A stretch of DNA of 64,000 nucleotides from Blautia faecis (GTDB taxonomy: Bacteria; Bacillota; Clostridia; Lachnospirales; Lachnospiraceae), in NCBI RefSeq assembly GCF_020554845.1, contig NZ_JAJCIA010000013.1:31479-95478 (forward strand), in the 5' to 3' direction. Below the pieces are notes generated by a model. The model saw nothing but the letters and a program-made list of their open reading frames with translations, searched no databases and had not been told where the DNA came from. Both the position numbers and the translations under genes were made by a program. How positions within the stretch are numbered: the first letter of the stretch is position 1; each line of letters starts with the position of its first letter. Positions 8,123-15,670 of this stretch are shown here, in pieces.

Positions 8123-9403
8123 TTTCTCGATTTTTGTCATTCCACCCATGTATGGCTGAAGGGCAACTGGAATATTTACGCTTCCATCTGCATTCAGGTT
8201 GTTCTCAAGGAACGCGATCAGCATTCTTGGCGGAGCAACAACTGTGTTATTAAGAGTATGAGCAAGATATTTCTTGCCATCTTTTCCGTTTACACGGATT
8301 TTCAGACGACGTGCCTGTGCATCACCAAGGTTGGAGCAGCTTCCTACCTCAAAGTATTTCTTCTGTCTTGGAGACCATGCTTCAACATCCAGGGATTTCA
8401 CTTTCAGGTCTGCCAGGTCACCAGAGCAGCATTCCAGTGTACGAACCGGAATATCTAGGGAACGAAACAGATCAACAGTGTTCTGCCACAGTTTGTCAAA
8501 CCACATCTTGCTGTCCTCTGGATTGCAAACTACGATCATCTCCTGCTTCTCAAACTGGTGGATACGGTAAACGCCTCTCTCTTCAAGTCCATGAGCACCT
8601 TTCTCTTTACGGAAGCATGGAGAATAACTTGTAAGAGTTTTTGGAAGCTCTTCTTCCGGAATGATCTGGTCAATAAATTTACCAATCATAGAATGCTCAC
8701 TGGTTCCGATCAGGTACAGATCCTCACCTTCGATCTTGTACATCATGGCATCCATCTCAGCGAAGCTCATAACACCTGTAACAACGTTACTTCTGATCAT
8801 GAACGGCGGTACACAGTATGTGAATCCTCTGTTAATCATGAAATCACGTGCATATGCAATAACAGCAGAATGAAGTCTTGCGATATCACCCATCAGATAA
8901 TAGAAACCATTACCAGCAACACGTCTTGCGCTATCAAGGTCGATTCCGTCAAAAGCTTCCATGATTTCTGTATGATACGGAACTTCGAAATCCGGAACAA
9001 CAGGCTCACCAAATTTCTCAATCTCAACGTTCTCGCTGTCATCTTTACCAATCGGTACAGATGGGTCAATGATATTCGGGATTACCATCATATCCTTCAG
9101 AAGCTCTTCCTCAACTTCTTTCTCTCTCTTGGAAAGTTCCTCAATACGCTCACCGGAAGCTGCAACCTGTTTCTTAACTTCCTCTGCTTCATCCTTCTTT
9201 CCCTGGCCCATAAGAGCACCAATCTGTTTGGAAATTTTATTTCTCTCTGCACGAAGAGCTTCTACTTCCTGTTTGATCTCGCGGTTTTCCTTATCCAACT
9301 CCAGAACCTTGTCAACCAGCTCCAGTTTGCTGTCCTGGAATTTATTGCGGATGTTCTGCTTTACGATTTCCGGGTTCTCTCTCACAAATTTAATGTCTAA
9401 CAT
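8111..9403 (-). CDS. serS: seryl-tRNA synthetase
   Basis: A 430-residue class II aminoacyl-tRNA synthetase that charges tRNA-Ser. The N-terminal third (residues about 1-110) is the antiparallel coiled coil that clasps the long variable arm (DKVLELDKENREIKQEVEAL and onward). The catalytic core shows motif 2 (SPCFRKEKGAHGLEERGVYR) and motif 3 near the end (LNNTVVAPPRMLIAFLENN). Length is normal for the family. AGGAGGAAGAC precedes the ATG. No T-box leader is visible in the 197 bp upstream. It lies downstream of parB and DUF4446, as in many Lachnospiraceae. Confidence 0.97.
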   Translation of the reverse strand: MLDIKFVRENPEIVKQNIRNKFQDSKLELVDKVLELDKENREIKQEVEALRAERNKISKQIGALMGQGKKDEAEEVKKQVAASGERIEELSKREKEVEEELLKDMMVIPNIIDPSVPIGKDDSENVEIEKFGEPVVPDFEVPYHTEIMEAFDGIDLDSARRVAGNGFYYLMGDIARLHSAVIAYARDFMINRGFTYCVPPFMIRSNVVTGVMSFAEMDAMMYKIEGEDLYLIGTSEHSMIGKFIDQIIPEEELPKTLTSYSPCFRKEKGAHGLEERGVYRIHQFEKQEMIVVCNPEDSKMWFDKLWQNTVDLFRSLDIPVRTLECCSGDLADLKVKSLDVEAWSPRQKKYFEVGSCSNLGDAQARRLKIRVNGKDGKKYLAHTLNNTVVAPPRMLIAFLENNLNADGSVNIPVALQPYMGGMTKIEKKSK

Positions 9404-9599
9404 GTCTTCCTCCTGTACTGATACTTTATTTTTTATGGCAAATATCTGTTTTATTTTTCCATATCTCTTTTTGCAGCAAGTATCTGTTTTGTTTTATAAC
9501 AATATTGTCATCACTATTTATTTTTATAACAATTTTGTCATTTTTCGCTGTTTTTTATGGATTATATTCGCTTTTTACCAACTATTCGCAGCAACCAGT

Positions 9600-10124
9600 T
9601 TACTCATCTTTTTCGATATTTTCCAAGCCAAAATTTACAGCTTTTCTAAGGGCTTCAAGTTCTTCCTGGCTCAACATTACATAGGACTCTCCCTTTACAA
9701 TTTCTTTCAGATAAAGGAAGCAATTGTCTCTGCTGTGTACTGCATTCAAAATTACTCCGGAATTATCCTGATCCAACAAAGCCAGTGCAAAACTGAGTTT
9801 TCCGCCTACATCATCGAACGCATCATACTTTTCAACTCCATATTTGCTGAACATAGATTCCAAATGATGTTTGATAAAGCTGATGTCGTGCTCATGATCC
9901 TCTTTTGCTTCATAAAGGCGGTCAATCTGGGCGAATTTTCGTACAAAAACTTTCTCAAGAGATTGTGCGTCACTGCCTTTCATGAACATTTTGTATTTAC
10001 GTTCCAAACGGCTAAGCCTCATTTTGCTGCTGAATACATTCACCGCCAGAACGATGGTCAGAATCAGCAGTAAAATAATAATGATACCCGGGTCAATTCC
10101 CAGGCTGTCAAAAATACTGCTCAT
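9600..10124 (-). CDS. DUF4446 family membrane protein
   Basis: A 174-residue protein with one N-terminal membrane segment (residues about 12-30, IIIILLLILTIVLAVNVF), followed by a charged coiled-coil-like stretch and a compact C-terminal domain (KYDAFDDVGGKLSFALALLD, then NGVILNAVHSRDNCFLY). This is the DUF4446 pattern, often found directly after parB in Clostridia. Its role is not established. The start lies 9 bp after the parB stop, so it is probably cotranscribed with parAB. Confidence 0.85.
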   Translation of the reverse strand: MSSIFDSLGIDPGIIIILLLILTIVLAVNVFSSKMRLSRLERKYKMFMKGSDAQSLEKVFVRKFAQIDRLYEAKEDHEHDISFIKHHLESMFSKYGVEKYDAFDDVGGKLSFALALLDQDNSGVILNAVHSRDNCFLYLKEIVKGESYVMLSQEELEALRKAVNFGLENIEKDE

Positions 10125-10133
10125 GCACTCTCC

Positions 10134-11135
10134 TTATCTTATTGATTCAAACAACTCAATGATTCTTTCCAGTTCATCTCTGGAATAATATTCAATTTCA
10201 ATTTTACCTTTATTATTTTTCTTTCTGTGGATAAAAACCCGGGTTCCCATAATGCCCTTCATTTTCTCCTCGAGACTCTCGTAAATCGCATCTTCAGCTG
10301 TATTTACCGGCTTCTGAGTTTTCTTCGGTGGCTCCACAATATGTTTTACCAGTTTTTCAGTCTCTCGAACGCTTAATTTCTCATCAAAAACCTTCATTGC
10401 CACACTTGTCTGCTTATCCTTGTCTGTAATTGCAAGAATTGCACGAGCATGCCCAGCTGAAATCATCTCATCAATCAGCATCTGCTGAACTCTTTCATCC
10501 AATTTCAAAAGGCGAAGGGAATTAGTCACTGCAGTTCTGCTCTTAGAAACGCGTTCTGCAATATTATCCTGTTTCAGCTTAAATTCATCGATCAGGCGCT
10601 TATAGGCCATCGCTTCCTCTATTGGATTTAAGTCTTCCCGCTGAATATTTTCAATCAGGGAAATCTCAACTACCTGCTGATCATTAAATTCCTTAATGAT
10701 TACCGGAACTTCTTTCAATCCGGCAAGTTTGGCTGCTCTCCATCTTCTCTCGCCTGCAATAATCTCATAGTAATCGCCTTTATCCGAAACCAGAAGTGGC
10801 TGTAAGATGCCAAACTGCTTAATTGATTCAGATAATTCCAGTAAAGCATCCTCATCAAACTGCTTGCGTGGCTGAGTTCTGTTTGGCTCTACCTTTGAAA
10901 TCTTTACAAGCATTTCAGATTTCTTCGGTTCTTCAACTACTGCAGCTTGTGCTGTATCTTTTGTTTCTGCAGCACTCTTCACTGCTGAAGCATTCAAAGA
11001 ACCTTCTTCCTGCTGATGTAAGCTTTCATTTGTGGCAACTGGCTTTTGCTCTGTTTTTTTTTCAGCTGGCTTCACTGACTTCTCCGGGAAAAGAGCATCC
11101 AGACCTCTTCCAAGACCTTTCTTCTTAACTGCCAT
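10134..11135 (-). CDS. parB: chromosome partitioning protein ParB/Spo0J
   Basis: A 333-residue CTP-dependent DNA clamp that loads at parS and spreads. After a Lys/Gln/Ala-rich N-terminal linker that begins with the ParA-contacting GLGRGLDALF, the ParB core carries NRTQPRKQFDEDAL and the nucleotide-binding GERRWRAAK at 128-136. The helix-turn-helix follows (LKQDNIAERVSKSRTAVTN), then the C-terminal dimer domain. The start overlaps the parA stop (TAATG). Four perfect target palindromes lie within 5 kb upstream. The roughly 70-residue linker before the core is longer than in Bacillus. Confidence 0.97.
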   Translation of the reverse strand: MAVKKKGLGRGLDALFPEKSVKPAEKKTEQKPVATNESLHQQEEGSLNASAVKSAAETKDTAQAAVVEEPKKSEMLVKISKVEPNRTQPRKQFDEDALLELSESIKQFGILQPLLVSDKGDYYEIIAGERRWRAAKLAGLKEVPVIIKEFNDQQVVEISLIENIQREDLNPIEEAMAYKRLIDEFKLKQDNIAERVSKSRTAVTNSLRLLKLDERVQQMLIDEMISAGHARAILAITDKDKQTSVAMKVFDEKLSVRETEKLVKHIVEPPKKTQKPVNTAEDAIYESLEEKMKGIMGTRVFIHRKKNNKGKIEIEYYSRDELERIIELFESIR

Positions 11136-11902
11136 TACTCAACCTCCCTGTTTATCACTTCTTCCGCAAGAAGGCGATAAGCTTCTGCTCCTGTGGATCT
11201 CGGATCATAAAGAGTAATCGGCTGTCCGTAACTTGGAGCTTCTGCCAGTCTGACATTTCTCGGAATAATGGTCTTGTAAATATTCTGCTGAAGATTTTCC
11301 TTAACATTCTCTACTACCTGCAGCGATAAATTTGTACGGGCATCATACATAGTAAACACAACGCCCTCAATCTCAAGATCATTATTCAGCCTGTCCTTTA
11401 CCAGATCAATAGTATGTATCAGCTGTGATAATCCTTCCAATGCATAGTACTCACACTGAATCGGAACCAAAACAGATGTCGCAGCAGTAAGTGCATTAAT
11501 AGTAAGCATATTCAGAGATGGGGGACAATCAATAATAATATAATCATAATTATTCTTTATTTTGTCAGTAATCTCTTTCAATATGTATTCTTTATTATCA
11601 ATACCAACAAGCTCAATCTCTGCGCCAGACAGATTTACATTTGATGGTATCAAATCTACATTTTCTACTACATCTTTGACAATCGTCTTCTCAACATCGG
11701 ACTGTCCTACCAGAAGTTCATACAAGGTATCTTCTACTTCATTTTTATCAACACCTAATCCACTGGTAGTGTTTCCCTGAGGATCCATGTCAATTGTCAG
11801 AACCTTTTTTCCCTGTTCTGCCAGGCATGCAGAAAGATTAATGGCTGTGGTAGATTTGCCAACGCCGCCTTTCTGATTAGCAACCGCAATCGTTCTGCCC
11901 AA
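11135..11902 (-). CDS. parA: chromosome partitioning ATPase ParA/Soj
   Basis: A 255-residue deviant-Walker ATPase that works with ParB in origin segregation. The signature KGGVGKSTTAINL is at the N-terminus, DMDPQGNTTSGLG follows, and IIIDCPPSLNMLT is the Walker B region. A TTG at 11902 is preferred over the TTG at 11908 because GGGAGGG then lies 6 bases upstream; neither ATG nor GTG is available. It forms an operon with parB. The first parS site lies about 220 bp upstream of the start. Confidence 0.96.
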   Translation of the reverse strand: MGRTIAVANQKGGVGKSTTAINLSACLAEQGKKVLTIDMDPQGNTTSGLGVDKNEVEDTLYELLVGQSDVEKTIVKDVVENVDLIPSNVNLSGAEIELVGIDNKEYILKEITDKIKNNYDYIIIDCPPSLNMLTINALTAATSVLVPIQCEYYALEGLSQLIHTIDLVKDRLNNDLEIEGVVFTMYDARTNLSLQVVENVKENLQQNIYKTIIPRNVRLAEAPSYGQPITLYDPRSTGAEAYRLLAEEVINREVE

Positions 11903-12119
11903 TATCAACCCTCCCTTTCATATTATTTAGGTTACTGTTCACACAACATTTTTATAAAAAGCAACATGTTTAATTGTAAAAAAGAAGCCTGCTTGCAGGA
12001 TTCTCCACCTACGGCGGGGCACCTCGAGCGCCATCTAACTTTCTGCCACAGTGTAATCCTACCTGGTAGGGCTTTTTATGCAATAGAAAATTTTAGCAGA
12101 ATTTCTTATTACATAAAAA

Positions 12120-12135
12120 TGTTTCACGTGAAACA
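12120..12135. promoter_or_regulatory. parS: parS site 1
   Basis: Perfect TGTTTCACGTGAAACA palindrome, the conserved bacterial ParB loading site, upstream of parA. Confidence 0.97.
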
Positions 12136-12260
12136 TTTTGCAAATTTTAATTGCACACAATAACCAAAGTTTATAGATTACACCACCATCCTACAGGTTC
12201 TGCAATCTTATCATATAACTATTGCTATTATAACACTTTTAAATTTATCTCGCCACATAA

Positions 12261-12276
12261 TGTTTCACGTGAAACA
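12261..12276. promoter_or_regulatory. parS: parS site 2
   Basis: Second perfect TGTTTCACGTGAAACA, 141 bp from site 1, also intergenic. Confidence 0.97.
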
Positions 12277-12430
12277 TAGAAAATGGCATTTCTTTTCATA
12301 AAAATATTGTCTATTTTTATCTTCTTATTAATTATAACCCTAACTGTGGGATTTTAAACATTTTTTGGAATGTATTTGTTGGAAGTCAACATATAAAAAA
12401 TTATTATTATTTTCTATTGCTATTTAGTTG

Positions 12431-12610
12431 ATTAAAAGTTCTTCAATACGGACGCATTTGGACAATGTGTATTACTCACTCGCCGGCGCAACGCTCCAGC
12501 AAACTAATCGCTTACGCTAAGAGCGCGCCTGAAATGGCTCGCTGGAGTAATACACATTGCCCAAATGCTGTGTACTGGCTGAGACTTGCTGGTTGATAAG
12601 AACTTTTAAT
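12431..12610. repeat. 180-bp nested palindromic element
   Basis: Outer 13-bp perfect inverted ends ATTAAAAGTTCTT (12431-12443) and AAGAACTTTTAAT (12598-12610). Inside are 24-bp arms (12454-12477 and 12545-12568) with one mismatch and a further CTCCAGC/GCTGGAG pair. This is a MITE-like or cruciform-forming structure. Confidence 0.8.
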
Positions 12611-12760
12611 GAAGAGGGGAGTGGGAGTGATTGTTTTCCCTACACTTTCTTGGCAACGATAGATTCGCAAAAAACAATAAAGTTGCGGGATACCAATTAC
12701 TTCCCCCACTCCCGTTGTTATCGTTACTGTTTCTTTCTTCCCTTTCCAGCATCAAGCAAT

Positions 12761-12929
12761 TTTGCAATGTATATTCGCAAGCCGCGCATTTCAGGAGCGG
12801 TTTTAGTGGAGGTGAGATCCATGACTTACGGAGATTTAGGCGCGAAGGCTCTCCTGAGCGTCTTAGTCGCAGTTAGTCATTAGCTTGCCGGAACGTTGCG
12901 ACGCGCGGCGGTGAATATACATTGTGAAA
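12761..12929. repeat. family-2 palindromic element, copy A
   Basis: Ends share an inverted CAATGTATATTC core (left 12765, right about 12914) with GC-rich inner arms. The interior (TTTCAGG, then AGGTGAGATCCA, then GAGCGTCTTAGTCG) matches the interior of copy B at 22.6 kb. Confidence 0.75.
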
Positions 12930-13050
12930 TCGCGTCCGGGATAACGACCAACACATTAAATAAGTTATAGGTTTGGTAAAGCCAATAAAACCGCGAAATA
13001 TCAACCATATCTAAACAGGTTATCAAAAGCAAATAATATGTCTTTTTTCG

Positions 13051-13121
13051 TGAAGCATGTTACTGGTCACGAAATGAGTAGCAATCAGTATTGTTGCTGT
13101 TCACCAGTGATGCTCCGCGAG
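13051..13121. repeat. REP-like family-3 repeat, degenerate copy
   Basis: GTTACTGGTCACGAAATGAG followed by a mirrored GTTCACCAGTGATGCTC; related to the 53.57-kb copy. Confidence 0.6.
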
Positions 13122-13216
13122 GTGTTTTTTGTGAAAAAAATTCACAGAACCCCCGAGAATTAAGTTTGCGCAGCAAACGCTACCTCTTGTGCTTGTCACA
13201 AGAAGGTTCGTCTTTC

Positions 13217-13260
13217 TGTGCATCGCAAAGCGTGTTACTGTGAACGAAGTGAACAGTAGC
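13217..13260. repeat. REP-like family-3 repeat
   Basis: GTGCATCGCAAAGCGTGTTA and CTGTGAACGAAGTGAACAGT, closely matching copies at 53.57 and 63.46 kb. Confidence 0.75.
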
Positions 13261-13299
13261 CCAGTATTCTGTCAATTCCCATTTATACGTCAAAAAACA

Positions 13300-13328
13300 T
13301 TGTAAAATCAGCCTCTTTGGCGTATAAT
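13300..13328 (+). promoter_or_regulatory. sigma-A promoter of alpha/beta hydrolase gene
   Basis: TTGTAA, 17 bp, TATAAT, followed by AAAGGAGG and the ATG at 13362. Confidence 0.8.
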
Positions 13329-13361
13329 ATACATACAAACCCAAAGGAGGTCCTCTATAAA

Positions 13362-14315
13362 ATGAAAGACACTAAACATAAAATTCTGACTCTGGCCGCG
13401 TTGACTACGATTGCCGCTGGTGTCATCCATCTCACCAATAGAGTGATTGTTGCCTCTTCCCAGTTAAAAGAAATGCTTGATTTTTCCAATCACAACTATT
13501 ATAATTGGCGTTTTGGAAAAATTTATTATACCAAGAAGGGAAAAGGCTCTCCTCTTCTTCTTATTCATGATACAATGCCTGGAGCCAGTGGATACGAATG
13601 GTCTCGTGTTGAGGATCAGCTTGCTCAAGAGCACACCGTATATACCCTTGATCTATTAGGTTGCGGACGTTCGGAAAAAGCAGGAATTACATATACAAAT
13701 TTTCTCTTCGTACAAATCATTTGCGATTTTATAAAAAATGTAATTAAAGAGAAAACCGACATCATTGCAAGTGGTTTCTCATGTTCATTTGTTACTACTG
13801 CCGCTGCTTACGATAAAGAAAGCATTAATAAAATCATGTTTATTAATCCGGTAAGCATGATTTCTCTTGCCCAAACTACCACAAAAAAGGATAAATTATT
13901 CAAATTTTTTATCGAACTGCCTATATTTGGAACCTTTATCTACCATATAATTGTTTCACGTGAAACAATTAATGATTTCTTCCTTGATAAGCTTTATTAT
14001 AATCCATTCCATGTAGACAAAGATGTCCTGGATGCATATTATGAAGCTGCACACAAAGGTGGTTATTATGCAAAATGCCTATACTCCAGCCAAAGTGCTA
14101 AATATATGAATATCAACATTCGCCATGCTGTAGAATCAATTGATAACAGCATTTATATCGTAGAAGGTGAAGATGAGCCAAATGGTGCTGCAATTGTAGA
14201 AGCTTATCAGAAAGTAAATCCAGCAATTGAGTCAGCAACCATTCCATGTTCCAAGCATTTTCCACATATTGAGAATGTAGAAGCTTTTCTTGAGCAGGTT
14301 GGTGCATTCTTTTAA
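13362..14315 (+). CDS. alpha/beta hydrolase containing parS site 3
   Basis: A 317-residue alpha/beta hydrolase, starting at the ATG 12 bp after AAAGGAGG. The first residues form a probable membrane anchor (ILTLAALTTIAAGVIHLTN). The oxyanion region is LLLIHDTMPGASG, the acid-side loop LDLLGCGRSEK, and the nucleophile elbow GFSCS, where the usual last glycine of GxSxG is serine. The likely catalytic histidine is in KHFPHIENV. The substrate is unknown. It has its own promoter and terminator and is oriented against the surrounding genes. Bases 13952-13967 of the coding region are a perfect parS palindrome and read as Val-Ser-Arg-Glu-Thr. Confidence 0.88.
   Translation: MKDTKHKILTLAALTTIAAGVIHLTNRVIVASSQLKEMLDFSNHNYYNWRFGKIYYTKKGKGSPLLLIHDTMPGASGYEWSRVEDQLAQEHTVYTLDLLGCGRSEKAGITYTNFLFVQIICDFIKNVIKEKTDIIASGFSCSFVTTAAAYDKESINKIMFINPVSMISLAQTTTKKDKLFKFFIELPIFGTFIYHIIVSRETINDFFLDKLYYNPFHVDKDVLDAYYEAAHKGGYYAKCLYSSQSAKYMNINIRHAVESIDNSIYIVEGEDEPNGAAIVEAYQKVNPAIESATIPCSKHFPHIENVEAFLEQVGAFF
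13952..13967. promoter_or_regulatory. parS: parS site 3, inside hydrolase gene
   Basis: Perfect TGTTTCACGTGAAACA within coding sequence, translated as VSRET. Confidence 0.96.
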
Positions 14316-14358
14316 TTAAAATAAAGATATAGATATGCCTTCAAAGCAGAATAAAAAG

Positions 14359-14399
14359 CTTCGAGATTGTATAATATAATCCCGAAGTTTTTTTGTTTT
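14359..14399 (+). terminator. terminator of hydrolase gene
   Basis: CTTCGAGATT/AATCCCGAAG stem with one mismatch, followed by seven T, G and five T. Confidence 0.85.
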
Positions 14400-14451
14400 T
14401 GTAATAATAATTTATTATGCTTTATGCTTTTCCTGTTCTTTCTATATTTCC

Positions 14452-14690
14452 AGAGCATATTAAAAAAGCTTTCTACAAGATGTACGTCACAATTTGTGGG
14501 ACTTTGACCAGGATGAGGATGAGGTTGCCGTAGCGAACTATGGCAGCCAAATTCAGGAATATATACCACAAAGTAAGGTGTGCGGATTGCGAAAATGTTT
14601 TTTTGATACATCCCAGAGAGTGTTTGAAAAAGGCTTTCTGCAAAGTGGGGGGTGTGGATTGAGAAATGATTTTCAAATACATCTCAGAGC
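14452..14690. repeat. family-1 palindromic repeats, two adjacent copies
   Basis: A diverged full-length copy (about 14452-14617) is followed by a 78-bp internally deleted copy (14613-14690) in which the left end AGAGTGTTTGAAAAAGGCTT is joined directly to a right end of AAATGATTTTCAAATACATC type. Confidence 0.75.
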
Positions 14691-15173
14691 TCTTTTCGTA
14701 TTGTTTTGTTATTATTTTGTTATTTTTTCAATTATGCGCTGTTCTATTTTATCTTTATACAATCTTTTTGTTTTAATCAGAATTGTTTAAAAGTATATTT
14801 TTACATAACAATATATTTTTCAGAGGATTTTTACTGTTCATTTGCCTGTTTTGTTGTTCAAAGTACATTAAGTAGGTCTTTGTTGCATTATCGTGTAGTT
14901 AAGTGTCATTTATTGGACTTTATTGTTTGTTTTAGTAGGTTTTTATTTTATAAAAGTTATTATTACATTTTATATTTACCGTAATATTTCAGAAAGCAAA
15001 AGCAAAGTTTCTATTTTCGGACTTTTTATATAGTCGGCTAATGCAAAACCATATGAGTAAAAATCAAAGATTTTAAAATTCATTTTCAAACAAACAATGC
15101 ATATAAAAATTCAAACAGATAAAATAGCCAACGTTAATTACATATTTCATACCATTTGAAATGTCAGCAGATC
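14691..15173. other. AT-rich intergenic stretch, nothing recognised
   Basis: Very AT-rich sequence between two repeat blocks. No promoter, gene or structured RNA was recognised. Confidence 0.5.
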
Positions 15174-15453
15174 AGAGAGTGTTTGGAAAAGGCTTTCTGC
15201 AAGATGTGCATCATAATTTATGGGAGATTTCGCCCGAATTCGGTTGTCGTAGCGAGCTGCGACAACCGAATTCAGACAAAATATACTGCAAAATTTGGCA
15301 CGCAGATTGCAAGAATGATTTTTAAATATATGTCACAATTCACAGGAACTTTAACTTAAATTCAGTTGCTGTAGTGAACCACGGCGACTGAATCCGAGAT
15401 ATATAGCAAAGCAAGGCGTGCAGATTGCAGGAATGATTTTTCATACACGCTCT
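15174..15453. repeat. family-1 palindromic repeats, tandem pair
   Basis: The first copy (15174-about 15330) starts AGAGAGTGTTTGGAAAAGGC and has an internal palindrome GAATTCGGTTGTCG/CGACAACCGAATTC. The second lacks the left end and finishes with the right end ATACACGCTCT at 15453. Confidence 0.75.
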
Positions 15454-15605
15454 GGCGTAGCCCGCCACACATTTTTTCCATCTGCACCTTCAACTTCACG
15501 CATCCAGCTTGATTGATATCGTTATTTGCAAAACGATGTACGCGCATATTCATATCCAGTAGAATTCTTATGTAACAGGCAATTCAACAGTTTTTTCAAA
15601 TAGTA

Positions 15606-15646
15606 AAAAAGATCCTTGTCCTGTTTTTTTCACAGGCAAAGATCTT
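15606..15646. terminator. terminator after the ABC/GldG/DUF4340 operon
   Basis: AAAGATCCTTGTCCTG and CAGGCAAAGATCTTT arms around a T-rich loop, flanked by A- and T-runs so that it can act on the minus-strand operon. Confidence 0.8.
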
Positions 15647-15670
15647 TTTTTATCATTTTTTCAGCTACTA

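Larger units (their letters stand above)
11909..13299. other. 1.4-kb non-coding parS and repeat zone
   Basis: No credible gene is seen. The stretch holds two parS sites, a 180-bp palindromic element (12431-12610), a smaller inverted repeat (GGGAGTGGG at 12617 against CCCACTCCC at 12705), a family-2 repeat (12761-12929) and two REP-like copies (13051-13121, 13217-13260). Short frames in this zone are products of the palindromes. Confidence 0.7.

Noticed and set aside
9404..9599. T-box riboswitch before serS
   Set aside because: No T-box consensus or terminator pair was found in the 197-bp leader.
12557..12883. Short frames in the parS-repeat zone, including 12557-12883 and 12631-12876
   Set aside because: They lie entirely in palindromic repeats and lack ribosome sites or recognisable domains.
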